Below, piece by piece: positions 9,148 to 16,318 of a stretch of DNA of 32,274 bases (position 1 is the first letter of the stretch; every line of letters begins with the position of its first letter). The stretch covers positions 1 to 32,274 of the forward strand of contig JAKBFV010000027.1 of the NCBI GenBank assembly GCA_021833365.1. The letters are read 5' to 3'. This stretch comes from Pseudomonadota bacterium (GTDB lineage: Bacteria; Pseudomonadota; Gammaproteobacteria; Pseudomonadales; Moraxellaceae). The position numbers and the translations under genes were made by a program. The notes below the pieces were generated by a model. The model had not been told where the DNA came from and searched no databases. It saw only the letters and a program-made list of their open reading frames with translations.

Positions 9148-10941
9148 TCAATGGGACCACAGCATCAGGTGTTCAACCACCGGCCCCAGCGCCAGAGCTG
9201 GCACATAATTGAGCAGGCCCACCAGCACGACCGTGCCGATGAGCAGCGCGATGAACAAGGGGCCATGGGTAGGCAAAGTGCCTTCTGTCACTTCAAGTCG
9301 CTTTTTAGCAGCCAAAGAGCCTGCCAAAGCCATCACCGGGATGATCATGCCCAAGCGTCCCACCCACATGGTCACCGCCAGCAGAATGTTATAGAACACC
9401 GTATTGACCGATAGGCCGGCAAATGCGCTGCCGTTGTTATTAGCCGTCGAACTCAGGGCATAGAGCACCTCGGAAAAGCCATGCGGCCCTGGATTGAAGA
9501 TGCCGCTACGACCGGCATCCGTCATCACTGCTGCCGCTGTTCCGAGCAGCACCAGCAAGGGTGTGATGAGAATGGCGATCGACACCATCTTCATCTCATA
9601 GACCTCGATTTTCTTACCCAGATACTCAGGGGTCCGGCCAATCATCAGGCCGGCAACAAACACCGCCATGAGCGCAAACACCAGCATGCCATAGAGACCG
9701 GATCCAACACCGCCGAAGACCACCTCACCCAGTTGCATCATCACCAGGGGAATAGCTCCGCCCAATGGCGTAAAGGACTCGTGCATGGCATTGACCGCAC
9801 CACAGGAGGCCGAAGTGGTGATGGTGGCAAACAGAGCGCTGGCAGAAATGCCAAAACGTGCTTCCTTACCCTCCATATTGCCGCCTGCTTGCAGGGCACT
9901 GACATGCTGATCAACCCCTAATGCCGTCAAGCGCGGATTGCCCTGGTGTTCGAAACTCATGCAGGCCACGGCTCCAGCCAGAAACAGCGTCAGCATGACC
10001 GCCATGACGGCTATACCTTGCCGCCGATCCCCGACCATGCGCCCCAGCACAAAACAAAGCGCGGCAGGAATCAAAAACATGCTCACCATCTCCATGAAAT
10101 TGCTCAGCGGCGTAGGATTCTCATAAGGATGCGCCGAGTTGGCATTGAAAAATCCACCGCCATTGGTTCCAAGCATCTTGATGGCTTCCTGGGAAGCTAC
10201 CGGCCCCATGGCCAGAGTCTGCGTTTGTCCACGCCGCTCCAACATCACGGGCTGGCCCGACGCATCCAACACTGGCTGTCCATCGGAACCTATCTTGGCT
10301 TCCTGCCATGTCTGCACCTCCAGGGTATGCACGTCCTGGTAGGCCGACAGGTTCTGTATCACTCCCTGGCCGACCAAAAACAGAGCGAAGACCAGGGACA
10401 GCGGCAATAACACCCACAAGGTAATACGCGTCAGATCCACCCAGACATTGCCGATCACCTGCGCCGAATGCCGGACAAAGCCCCTGATCAAGGCTATGAC
10501 CACGATGATGCCCGTGGCTGCCGACAGAAAGTTCTGTACCGTCAGGGCCAGCATCTGCGTGAGATAGCTCATGCTCGATTCTCCGCTGTAGTCCTGCCAG
10601 TCCGTGTTGGTGACAAAACTGACAGCGGTGTTGAATGCGGAATCCGGGGTGATAGCGGTCAGGTGTTGCGGATTGAAGGGCAAATGCCCTTGGCAGCGCT
10701 GCAGAACATAGACCGCCAGCACCCCCAAAGTATTGAAGGCCAACAGACCGATGCTGTAATGCAGCCATCCGGACTCCTGTTCGGGTTGAATCCCCAAACA
10801 GCGAAATAGAAGGGTCTCGAAGCGCCGCACCCGAGTAAATCGGCCGGCCATGATAACCTCGATCATGCCACCCAGTGGCCAGGCCAGGGACAACACCACC
10901 AGCACATAGACGACCAGCAAAATCCAGTCCTGTGTTGTCAT
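9148..10941 (-). CDS. kdpA: KdpA, potassium-binding and translocating subunit
   Basis: KdpA is the K+-selective, channel-like subunit of KdpFABC and belongs to the superfamily of K+ transporters with four pore-loop repeats. The 597-residue protein shows all four selectivity stretches: [11 protein letters not shown] (from residue 111), [34 protein letters not shown], and [13 protein letters not shown]. About ten hydrophobic segments are seen. The length is at the upper end for the family, partly because of a polar insertion before the second pore loop containing [18 protein letters not shown]. Start ATG at 10941 has CGGAGA 7 nt upstream. It overlaps the kdpF stop as ATGA, which implies translational coupling. 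Confidence 0.97.
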   Translation of the reverse strand: MTTQDWILLVVYVLVVLSLAWPLGGMIEVIMAGRFTRVRRFETLLFRCLGIQPEQESGWLHYSIGLLAFNTLGVLAVYVLQRCQGHLPFNPQHLTAITPDSAFNTAVSFVTNTDWQDYSGESSMSYLTQMLALTVQNFLSAATGIIVVIALIRGFVRHSAQVIGNVWVDLTRITLWVLLPLSLVFALFLVGQGVIQNLSAYQDVHTLEVQTWQEAKIGSDGQPVLDASGQPVMLERRGQTQTLAMGPVASQEAIKMLGTNGGGFFNANSAHPYENPTPLSNFMEMVSMFLIPAALCFVLGRMVGDRRQGIAVMAVMLTLFLAGAVACMSFEHQGNPRLTALGVDQHVSALQAGGNMEGKEARFGISASALFATITTSASCGAVNAMHESFTPLGGAIPLVMMQLGEVVFGGVGSGLYGMLVFALMAVFVAGLMIGRTPEYLGKKIEVYEMKMVSIAILITPLLVLLGTAAAVMTDAGRSGIFNPGPHGFSEVLYALSSTANNNGSAFAGLSVNTVFYNILLAVTMWVGRLGMIIPVMALAGSLAAKKRLEVTEGTLPTHGPLFIALLIGTVVLVGLLNYVPALALGPVVEHLMLWSH

Positions 10942-11030
10942 GAAAAGTTCTCCGGAAAAAGCAGCACGGCCAGCAAATAGATAAAAAGCATCACCGACAA
11001 CAGAGCGCCCACCCCCATCCAGACGTTCAT
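10938..11030 (-). CDS. kdpF: KdpF, small stabilising subunit of the Kdp pump
   Basis: This is a 30-residue peptide with one hydrophobic span (about residues 6-24) and a short polar tail ending PENFS, directly in front of kdpA. E. coli KdpF is a 29-residue single-span lipid-like stabiliser of the complex, and size, topology and position agree with that. ATG at 11030 has GGAG 7 nt upstream. The stop overlaps the kdpA start (ATGA), and the start overlaps the stop of the upstream microprotein, also as ATGA. A longer in-frame reading to 11186 exists, but it would run through the ribosome-binding region of the upstream microprotein and adds a charged, non-membrane segment, so it is unlikely. Confidence 0.85.
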   Translation of the reverse strand: MNVWMGVGALLSVMLFIYLLAVLLFPENFS

Positions 11031-11128
11031 GAGCCCGCTCCGCGCTGACGCAATGCCGCGCACCCGTAACACAAGCCCAAAATGCTCAGCCCAAGAACCG
11101 CGATCAGGCCCAGATAGATGATGTCCAT
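11027..11128 (-). CDS. Predicted single-span membrane microprotein heading the kdp operon
   Basis: A 33-residue ORF, too short for ordinary gene callers, starts with ATG at 11128. It has a strong ribosome-binding site (GGGGAG, 6 nt spacing). The peptide begins [20 protein letters not shown] and ends in a polar, arginine-containing tail (LRQRGAGS), which would place the C-terminus in the cytoplasm. Its TGA overlaps the kdpF ATG (ATGA), as kdpF overlaps kdpA, so three ORFs are chained by 4-base overlaps. From memory, kdp operons of several proteobacteria have a short hydrophobic ORF here, sometimes poorly annotated as an ATPase; its function is not known to me. It may be an extra subunit or a translation-initiating leader that tunes kdpF and kdpA expression. 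The ORF and its signals are seen; the role is inference. Confidence 0.72.
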   Translation of the reverse strand: MDIIYLGLIAVLGLSILGLCYGCAALRQRGAGS

Positions 11129-11200
11129 GAAATACTCCCCTTTGCCGAGATCTCATGCTAAGCGGTCGCATATCAAGGTGCTGCAAAGTTGCGTGCGGAA

Positions 11201-11222
11201 CGCATCAAGAACGTATCAAGAA
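11201..11222 (-). promoter_or_regulatory. Tandem 11-bp direct repeat, candidate KdpE operator
   Basis: On the plus strand CGCATCAAGAA (11201-11211) is followed immediately by CGTATCAAGAA (11212-11222), two copies with one mismatch and exactly one helical turn apart. A third, partial copy (TATCAAG, 11171-11177) lies 32 bp from the matching bases of the first. OmpR/PhoB-family regulators, to which KdpE belongs, commonly bind head-to-tail half sites spaced 10-11 bp apart. The repeat lies 73-94 bp upstream of the first ORF of the operon. A possible minus-strand -10 (TAGCAT, 11155-11160) would place the repeat centre near -63. No convincing -35 is visible, as expected for an activated promoter. 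Confidence 0.5.
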
Positions 11223-11480
11223 GATGATCAGGCGCGCACGGTTATTCGAGGCATCTGGATGCTGGAAGATCGCCGACTGGCCGCAGCTGGCGTCTTTATT
11301 TTGGAATAAGGTGGGATGAAGAGATCAATTTATGCCGGAACGTAACACATGTCATCATCAGGGTCGCGCAGGCCATGCCGCCACAAGAAATGAACATCCT
11401 GAAGGTGCGCCATGGATGCTGAGTAGCGCAGGAATCCGATGTCATCTTCGAGGTGACACCTTGCGGCAAGTGCTCCTCGC

Positions 11481-11498
11481 GCAATCAAGACTGATTGC
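11481..11498. repeat. Short perfect inverted repeat
   Basis: GCAATCA (11481-11487) and TGATTGC (11492-11498) form a perfect 7-bp inverted repeat around a 4-base loop. It sits at the point where similarity to an IS5-like transposase start ends. It may be part of an insertion-sequence end or of a deletion junction; no function is shown. Confidence 0.4.
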
Positions 11499-11541
11499 GG
11501 TCACTGAACAGGGCAGCCTGGGTAATGTCCGCTCCGCGCAT
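11485..11541 (-). pseudogene. 5' remnant of an IS5/IS1182-like transposase gene
   Basis: The minus strand reads MRGADITQAALFS and then DRNQS and a stop, 18 codons in all. The first 13 residues resemble the conserved start of IS5/IS1182-type DDE transposases, recalled as MRG-D---Q--LFS, which continue with a region containing HPLR. Nothing of the rest of such a protein follows, so this is a truncated end of a former insertion. It lies 8 bp from another broken transposase start of a different family. The assignment rests on a short motif recognised by eye. Confidence 0.45.
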
Positions 11542-11549
11542 GGGTTTTT

Positions 11550-11657
11550 CTACATCCTTGATCGATGCTGCCCGGAAAAGCAGATCATGTCTCGGAGCAG
11601 ATCTGAATCAGAGCTCTTTTCAAGCAGCGCCTGAAGAGCCATCATGTCATCGGTCAT
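11550..11657 (-). pseudogene. 5' remnant of an IS256-family (mutator-type) transposase gene
   Basis: The minus-strand reading starts MTDDMMALQALLEKSSDSD and continues LLRDMICF. This closely resembles the N-terminus of IS256-family transposases. After about 27 codons the similarity ends (SGQHRSRM, then a stop at 11550), so only the start of the gene survives. Upstream, an AGAGGATGACGACG leader and a GTTTGGTTTGCACAC stretch (about 11679-11693) may be what remains of the left end of the element. It is a relic of an old insertion, later truncated, in the gap between the DUF cassette and kdp. Confidence 0.6.
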
Positions 11658-11806
11658 CGTCGTCATCCTCTGTGTTGTTTAGTGTGCAAACCAAACTCTA
11701 CCGAAGATGCGCGATGACCAGCTACGCCCTTCTGTTACACCACTGCCTGGGACACGATCGAACGCAGCAGCAAAGCAAAGGAAAGCATGACATGCGAGGA
11801 TTCAAC

Positions 11807-12070
11807 ATGGCACTGGGCCTTACCCCGGAACAGGCTGTCGAGGCTGTGAAGAAAGCGGCCCTGGGCTCTCTGGCGAATTCAACGACGCCCATCCTCTTCA
11901 TGGATGAGTGGTGCGGTTTGGAAACCGACACGGCTTACGCGATGGGCTGGAATTCCATCTGTGTCGGCGAGGAGAACAAAGCTCGCTTCGCCGCATTGGA
12001 TGCGATCAAGTCGCAGCGACATGGGGAAAGTGCGTCATGCCGACCATCAGCACGTTCTACGGAATCCTGA
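11807..12070 (+). CDS. Unrecognised small ORF upstream of the DUF4160 gene
   Basis: This 87-residue ORF starts at ATG 11807, with GAGGA placed 6 nt upstream; an earlier in-frame ATG at 11792 has a poorer signal. The protein begins MALGLTPEQAVEAVKKAALG, an amphipathic, helix-like stretch, followed by TPILFMDEWCGLETDTAYAM. The C-terminal part is low in hydrophobic residues and overlaps the next ORF by 34 bp. I do not recognise a family, see no signal peptide and no clear catalytic motif. The first half has a plausible coding look, whereas the last 15 residues do not. It could be a real partner of the DUF4160-DUF2442 pair, or the front of a gene cut by a deletion or frameshift near 12,020. Treat it as hypothetical. 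Confidence 0.35.
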   Translation: MALGLTPEQAVEAVKKAALGSLANSTTPILFMDEWCGLETDTAYAMGWNSICVGEENKARFAALDAIKSQRHGESASCRPSARSTES

Positions 12071-12297
12071 TTCAAATGTTCTGGAGCGATCACGCCCCAC
12101 CACACTTTCATGCGCTCTACGCCGAGCACGAAGTGTTGATCGACATCCGGACCCTCGATGTCCTGGAGGGCGAGATGCCCCGTCGAGCACTCGCCTTGAT
12201 TCTGGAATGGGCGCAGGAGCATCGCGCCGAACTTATGGAGGACTGGGAGCTATGCGCACGCAATCAGCAGCCCCACAAGATTCGCCCCTTGCCGTAA
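12037..12297 (+). CDS. DUF4160 domain protein
   Basis: The 86-residue protein shows the DUF4160 pattern from end to end: MPTISTFYGILIQMF at the start, then DHAPPHFHALY with its histidine pair, a central LIDIRTLDVLEGEMPRRAL, and the C-terminal WAQEHRAELMEDWELC followed by a KI-PL tail. ATG at 12037 has GGGGAAAG about 6 nt upstream; longer readings to 11908 are not family-like. DUF4160 genes are often found beside DUF2442 genes, and such pairs are commonly suspected to be toxin-antitoxin-like modules; the biochemical role is not established to my knowledge. The histidine-rich motif suggests metal binding, which is inference. The gene overlaps the DUF2442 ORF by 46 bp, so the two are probably translated together. 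Confidence 0.85.
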   Translation: MPTISTFYGILIQMFWSDHAPPHFHALYAEHEVLIDIRTLDVLEGEMPRRALALILEWAQEHRAELMEDWELCARNQQPHKIRPLP

Positions 12298-12581
12298 CTC
12301 CGCCCATCCAGCCGCGCATGCCGTGGCGTGTGGCAGCGGTAGAAGCCCTGCCGGACTTCCGGCTGCATGTCCGATTCGTGGACGGCACTGAGGGGACGGT
12401 GGACCTGACAGTCCTTGTCCATTCTCCTGCCGCCGGTGTCTTCGCTTCCCTTGGTGATTCCGCTCTCTTCGCCCAGGTGTTTGTCGAGCATGGCGCGGTA
12501 ACGTGGCCGGGCGAAATCGATCTGGCTCCGGATGCCATGTACGCCGCGATCAAGAAGACCGGAACCTGGGTGTTGCGGTAG
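12252..12581 (+). CDS. DUF2442 domain protein
   Basis: The DUF2442 domain occupies residues 24-109 of this 109-residue protein: WRVAAVEALPDFRLHVRFVDG, then TVDLTVLV, GVFASLGDSALFAQVFVEHG, and TVTWPGEIDLAPDAMY-type sequence (here AVTWPGEIDLAPDAMYAAI). ATG at 12252 lies inside the end of the DUF4160 gene, with GGAG five bases upstream. This gives an N-terminal extension of about 22 residues, rich in Pro, Ser and Gln, beyond the conserved domain. An internal ATG at residue 23 (MPWRV, 12318) would give a domain-only protein and is a reasonable alternative. DUF2442 is a small alpha/beta domain of unknown activity, usually the partner of DUF4160. The pair sits beside transposase relics, consistent with a mobile accessory module. 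Confidence 0.85.
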   Translation: MRTQSAAPQDSPLAVTPPIQPRMPWRVAAVEALPDFRLHVRFVDGTEGTVDLTVLVHSPAAGVFASLGDSALFAQVFVEHGAVTWPGEIDLAPDAMYAAIKKTGTWVLR

Positions 12582-12753
12582 CCCCCGCTGTCAGGATAGT
12601 TATCGCCCCGGCCACCCGTGTTGAAGGCCGCGGAACCACACCAAGACGAGACGTCCGAGAAGAGCTACGGGGCCGACATAAACGCGCTGATCCGGCGACT
12701 CGAAGACGCCAGGTTGTGAGCCTTCCAACACAGCCTAATCCGGATAGACGAAA

Positions 12754-12780
12754 AGCCCAGGCATCATCGATGCCTGGGCT
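12754..12780 (-). terminator. Intrinsic terminator after tRNA-Leu, possibly bidirectional
   Basis: AGCCCAGGCAT (12754-12764) and ATGCCTGGGCT (12770-12780) form a perfect 11-bp stem with a 5-base loop. On the minus strand the stem is followed by TTTTCGTCT, ending transcription of the rlmE-to-tRNA-Leu block about 33 nt past the tRNA. On the plus strand it is followed by GCTTTTAG, so it may also stop transcripts from the DUF2442 side. Confidence 0.88.
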
Positions 12781-12812
12781 TTTAGATGAAAGCCGTTGCC
12801 GGCTTCGTGATT

Positions 12813-12897
12813 TGGTGCGGAAGGAGGGACTTGAACCCTCACGGCTTGCGCCACTACCCCCTCAAGATAGCGTGTCTACCAATTCCACCACTTCCGC
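12813..12897 (-). tRNA. tRNA-Leu (anticodon GAG)
   Basis: The acceptor stem GCGGAAG (12891-12897) pairs with CTTCCGC (12817-12823), followed by discriminator A and an encoded CCA (12813-12815). The D-arm region reads GTGGAATTGGTAGACAC as in other leucine tRNAs. The anticodon stem CTATC/GGTAG encloses TTGAGGG, giving anticodon GAG, which reads CUC and CUU. A long class II variable arm (GGC GCAA GCC) and a T arm GAGGG-TTCAAGT-CCCTC complete the fold. It lies 13 bp after secG, an arrangement common in gammaproteobacteria. Confidence 0.96.
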
Positions 12898-12910
12898 GAA
12901 ACTCGATACC

Positions 12911-13291
12911 TCAATGCGTGCCCGGCAAGACCGGGATGTCGCCATTGCCGAGCGGCGCTGGCGCTGCCGGCACAGGTGCTGGCACCGCTACGGGTGCCGG
13001 TGCGACCGGTGCCGCCTGCCCCAACGAAGCCGGCAACACCAACGCCGAACGCTGTGCCACATCTTTGCGTGCATAGACAGCAAGAACCAGGCTGGTGATC
13101 ATGAAGATCAGCGCCAGCCAGGCAGTGATCTTGGTCAGCAGCGAGGTCGCGCCAGCAGCACCAAAGACCGTCTGCGACGATCCGGCCCCGAAAGAAGCGC
13201 CCATCTCGGCACCCTTGCCCTGCTGCAGCAGGATGAGACCGATCATCGACACCGCCACCAGCACATGCACGATCAAGACCAGGGTTTCCAT
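12911..13291 (-). CDS. secG: SecG, preprotein translocase auxiliary subunit
   Basis: SecG is a small two-span inner-membrane protein that assists SecYE and SecA in protein export. The 126-residue sequence has the first span at residues 3-22 (METLVLIVHVLVAVSMIGLILLQ with the conserved LLQQGKGAEMGASFG just after) and the second at about 50-72, separated by GSSQTVFGAAGATSLLTKIT, the family's cytoplasmic signature. The C-terminal 35 residues form a low-complexity tail rich in Pro, Ala and Val, longer than in some relatives. ATG at 13291 has GAGG 4 nt upstream and lies 6 bp after the tpiA stop. tRNA-Leu follows at once, so protein gene and tRNA are probably cotranscribed and the tRNA cut out by processing. 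Confidence 0.95.
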   Translation of the reverse strand: METLVLIVHVLVAVSMIGLILLQQGKGAEMGASFGAGSSQTVFGAAGATSLLTKITAWLALIFMITSLVLAVYARKDVAQRSALVLPASLGQAAPVAPAPVAVPAPVPAAPAPLGNGDIPVLPGTH

Positions 13292-13297
13292 GCCGCC

Positions 13298-14071
13298 TCA
13301 CGCCCCTTTCGGACTCTGCCAGCAGCGCTCGGCTTGCTGACACAATTGCAAAAATTCTTCGGCCTTGAGCGAGGCACCTCCGACGAGGACACCATCGACA
13401 TCCGCCTGTGACAGCAAAGCTGCCGCATTCTCCACCTTGACGCTACCACCGTAGAGCAAGGGTATCTCCGCCGCCATCTGCGGCTGCTGCCGCACCAGCC
13501 AGGCGCGTACAGCGGCATGCACTTCCTGAGCATGTGCCGGCGAGGCGACACGCCCGGTACCGATCGCCCAGACCGGCTCGTAAGCGATCAGGACACGCCG
13601 CCAGTCCGCCGCCGACAAAACCTGCAGAGCCTGCAGTTGCCGCTCGACCACCGCCAGCGTCTCACCAGCGTCATACTCGGCGAGCGATTCGCCGACACAC
13701 AGCACTGGCTGCATGTCCTGCGCGACGACACGCAACAACTGCTGTGCCACCTGCGCCTCTGTGCGACCAGCCTGACGACACTCGGAGTGCCCGACCAGAA
13801 CCAGCGCACAGGAAAAATCCCGTAACATCACCGCGGCGTGCTGCCCCGTCCAGGGCCCGAGCTCATGCTCGCTGACTTCCTGCGCCGCCAGCCGTATCGA
13901 CGTCCCGCTTAAGGAACGCTGCACCTGATCGAAGTAGATCAGCGGTGGTGCGATCGCCACCTGCACACCTGACAAGGCCGCGACACCCCGGCACAAGGCC
14001 TGTAGGCGCAGCGCATTGCCGGCATGGTCGCCGTGCATCTTCCAATTCCCTATGACCCAAGGCTGTCGCAT
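13298..14071 (-). CDS. tpiA: Triose-phosphate isomerase
   Basis: TpiA interconverts dihydroxyacetone phosphate and glyceraldehyde 3-phosphate. The 257-residue protein carries the substrate and catalytic residues N9 and K11 (GNWKMHG), H95 (LVGHSE), and E165 (AYEPVWAIGTG), plus the phosphate-binding GGSVKVENA and GVLVGGASL loops. ATG at 14071 is chosen over TTG at 14083 because it begins MRQPWVIGNWK like other family members and has GGGG about 7 nt upstream. Two small departures are seen: the usual GHSERR is GHSECR (C98), and the usual QN pair in the strand before SEHE is QE (E65). The catalytic set is intact, so the enzyme should be active. It is followed by secG after 6 bp. Confidence 0.95.
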   Translation of the reverse strand: MRQPWVIGNWKMHGDHAGNALRLQALCRGVAALSGVQVAIAPPLIYFDQVQRSLSGTSIRLAAQEVSEHELGPWTGQHAAVMLRDFSCALVLVGHSECRQAGRTEAQVAQQLLRVVAQDMQPVLCVGESLAEYDAGETLAVVERQLQALQVLSAADWRRVLIAYEPVWAIGTGRVASPAHAQEVHAAVRAWLVRQQPQMAAEIPLLYGGSVKVENAAALLSQADVDGVLVGGASLKAEEFLQLCQQAERCWQSPKGA

Positions 14072-14095
14072 CGGCACCCCCAAGGCAGGGCGACA

Positions 14096-14124
14096 AGTCT
14101 ACACAAGTTCGCCGGCCTCGACAA
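14096..14124 (-). promoter_or_regulatory. Candidate promoter for tpiA-secG-tRNA-Leu
   Basis: On the minus strand TTGTCG (14119-14124) and TAGACT (14096-14101) are spaced by 17 bp, with a predicted start near 14089, about 18 nt ahead of the tpiA ATG. It lies in the 81-bp gap after glmM, the only sizeable gap in this gene block. Confidence 0.45.
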
Positions 14125-14152
14125 GGACCTTCTCGCACATTGCCTCAGCTTC

Positions 14153-15490
14153 TCAGGCGAGATGCGTTCGCACGCTCTGCGCCAGCTCCTCGACCAGGAC
14201 CGCCACCAGAGCGGCGTCCTCACCCTCGACCATCACCCGGATCAAAGGCTCGGTGCCGGAGGCGCGCAGCAGAACACGGCCGCGCCCGGCCAGGCGTGTC
14301 TCGATGGCGGCAGCAGCAGCGGCGATCTGCGGATGCGCGAGAGGATCGCTGGTCTCACGCACGCGCACGTTGATCATCTTCTGCGGAAACTTCTGCAGCA
14401 GGCGTCTTTGCTCACGCAGGGAAGTACCGAGGCGCACCAGGCGCGCCAGTACCTGCAAGGCGGCGATGATGGCGTCGCCGGTCGAGGTCTTATCGAGACA
14501 GAGAATATGCCCGGAAGCCTCACCGCCGAGAGGCCATTGCCGCTTCTCCAGCTCCGCGACGACGTAACGATCGCCGACCTTGGCGCGAATGAACTCGAGC
14601 CCGAGCTCGCGCACCGCCAGTTCCATGGCCATGTTCGACATCTGCGTGCCGACGACACCCGCCAGCCCCTGTCCGAGTTGCAGACGTTCGCGCACCATCA
14701 TCAGGATCAGTTCATCGCCGTCGACGATCTCGCCATCGCTGTCGACCATGACGACGCGATCGCCATCACCATCGAAAGCGATGCCGACGTCGGCACGATG
14801 GGTACGCACCGCCGCCGCCAGGGCCTGCGGATGAGTACTGCCACAGTCTTCATTGATGTTGAGGCCGTCCGGGGCGCAACCGATGCGAAAGACTTCGGCA
14901 CCGAGTTCAGAAAAGACGCTCGGCGCCACCTGATAAGTCGCTCCGTGCGCGCAATCGACGACGATACGCAGGCCGTGCAGACTCATGTGGTAAGGGAAGC
15001 TGGCCTTGCAGAACTCGATGTAACGCCCCTTGGCGTCCTCGAGACGGGAAGCGCGACCGAGCTTGTCGGGCCCCTGGACGAGGAGAGGGCGCTCGAGCCA
15101 GGACTCGATCTCCGCTTCTTTCTCATCCGGCAGTTTGCGGCCATTGGCAGCGAAGAACTTGATGCCATTGTCGTAATAGGGATTGTGCGAAGCGGAAATG
15201 ACGATACCGGCCTGGGCATGAAAAGCGCGGGTGAGGTAGGCGATGGCTGGCGTCGGCATCGGCCCGAGCAGGCGCACGCTGACCCCGGCGGCGGACAGCC
15301 CGGCCTCGAGCGCCGATTCGAGCATATAACCGGACAGGCGCGTGTCCTTGCCCATGACGACACTGGCATCGCCACCGCTGGCGAGGACGCGACCAGCGGC
15401 GTAACCGAGACGCAGGGCGAACTCCGGGGTGATCGGATCATCACCGACCCGCCCCCGCACGCCATCGGTACCAAAATATTTGCGTGTCAT
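14153..15490 (-). CDS. glmM: Phosphoglucosamine mutase
   Basis: GlmM converts glucosamine-6-phosphate to glucosamine-1-phosphate on the way to UDP-GlcNAc, needed for peptidoglycan and lipopolysaccharide. The 445-residue protein has the phosphoserine S101 in [13 protein letters not shown], the Mg-binding loop DGDGDR, the sugar-binding GGEASGH, and the C-terminal phosphate-binding [15 protein letters not shown]. The length is that of E. coli GlmM. ATG at 15490 ([13 protein letters not shown]) is the family start; the frame is open 33 codons further up, but that part belongs to folP in another frame. The start overlaps the folP stop as ATGA, so the two are translationally coupled. Confidence 0.97.
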   Translation of the reverse strand: MTRKYFGTDGVRGRVGDDPITPEFALRLGYAAGRVLASGGDASVVMGKDTRLSGYMLESALEAGLSAAGVSVRLLGPMPTPAIAYLTRAFHAQAGIVISASHNPYYDNGIKFFAANGRKLPDEKEAEIESWLERPLLVQGPDKLGRASRLEDAKGRYIEFCKASFPYHMSLHGLRIVVDCAHGATYQVAPSVFSELGAEVFRIGCAPDGLNINEDCGSTHPQALAAAVRTHRADVGIAFDGDGDRVVMVDSDGEIVDGDELILMMVRERLQLGQGLAGVVGTQMSNMAMELAVRELGLEFIRAKVGDRYVVAELEKRQWPLGGEASGHILCLDKTSTGDAIIAALQVLARLVRLGTSLREQRRLLQKFPQKMINVRVRETSDPLAHPQIAAAAAAIETRLAGRGRVLLRASGTEPLIRVMVEGEDAALVAVLVEELAQSVRTHLA

Positions 15491-16314
15491 GCGCGTCTCT
15501 CCTTCAAGGACCACCAAAGGCGCAAGGCATCGGCCATGGCCGCGACGTCGTGCACCCGCACGATGCGGGCGCCCTGCTCGACCGCCCACAGATGCGCCGC
15601 CAGACCGGCCGGCAAACGCTGCTCGGGGCTACGCTCAGCCGCCAGCGCCTGCGCCAGCATACGCTTGCGCGACATGCCGACGAGCAAGGCACAGCCGAGC
15701 GGCTGCAGAGCATCGAGATGCGCCAGCAAGGTGAGGTTGTGCGTCAGATCTTTGCCAAAACCAAAACCCGGGTCGATCCACAGTCGCGAGCTGGCGATAC
15801 CGGCGTCGACACAGGCGCGCACCCGGGCAGCGAGAAAATCCCTCACCTCGCCGACGACATCGGCGTAAAAAGGCGCCTGCTGCATGTCCTGCGGCTCACC
15901 CTGCATGTGCATGAGACAGATCTGCGCCGGGCTGGCGGCGACGACGGCGAGGGCTCCAGGCCGCTGCAAGGCGCGCACATCGTTGATCATGTCGACACCC
16001 TCGGCGAGCATGACGCGCATGACCTCAGGCTGAGAAGTATCGATGGACAAAGGGCGGGAGGTCTGTCGCCGCAGCTCGCGCACCACCGGCAGCAGGCGTC
16101 GCAACTCCTCTTCGGCGCTGACCGCAGCTGCGCCCGGACGTGTGCTTTCGGCACCCAGATCGAGAAGATCAGCGCCGGCGGCGAGCAAAGCCAGACCATG
16201 ATCGATGGCAGCGGCGGGCGTGAGATAGCGCCCACCGTCGGAAAAAGAGTCCGGGGTGACATTGACGATGCCCATCACCCAGGGGCGTTCACCGGCCGGC
16301 GCGAACGGCAACAT
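15487..16314 (-). CDS. folP: Dihydropteroate synthase
   Basis: FolP condenses p-aminobenzoate with dihydropterin pyrophosphate in folate synthesis and is the sulfonamide target. The 275-residue protein shows the expected motifs in order: [68 protein letters not shown] and LVGMSRK. ATG at 16314 lies 4 bp after the ftsH stop and gives the usual N-terminus; an upstream in-frame ATG at 16377 would overlap ftsH by about 60 bp. The ribosome-binding site is weak, which fits coupling to ftsH. The 3' end overlaps glmM. ftsH-folP-glmM is a conserved order in gammaproteobacteria. Confidence 0.95.
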   Translation of the reverse strand: MLPFAPAGERPWVMGIVNVTPDSFSDGGRYLTPAAAIDHGLALLAAGADLLDLGAESTRPGAAAVSAEEELRRLLPVVRELRRQTSRPLSIDTSQPEVMRVMLAEGVDMINDVRALQRPGALAVVAASPAQICLMHMQGEPQDMQQAPFYADVVGEVRDFLAARVRACVDAGIASSRLWIDPGFGFGKDLTHNLTLLAHLDALQPLGCALLVGMSRKRMLAQALAAERSPEQRLPAGLAAHLWAVEQGARIVRVHDVAAMADALRLWWSLKERRA

Positions 16315-16318
16315 GGAT

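Noticed and set aside
10938-11186. 82-codon version of kdpF
   Set aside because: The extension passes through the upstream microprotein and its ribosome-binding site and lacks membrane character; the 30-codon form has its own GGAG site.
11495-12070. 191-codon version of the small ORF before DUF4160
   Set aside because: Its first half is antisense to the IS256 remnant and has no ribosome-binding site; the ATG at 11807 is better supported.
12503-13411. Plus-strand frame of 302 codons through tRNA-Leu and secG
   Set aside because: It would run through a strong terminator hairpin and a tRNA gene and is antisense to secG.
14024-15868. Plus-strand frame of 614 codons opposite tpiA, glmM and folP
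   Set aside because: It crosses three well-defined minus-strand genes and their overlaps, so it is a codon-bias shadow.
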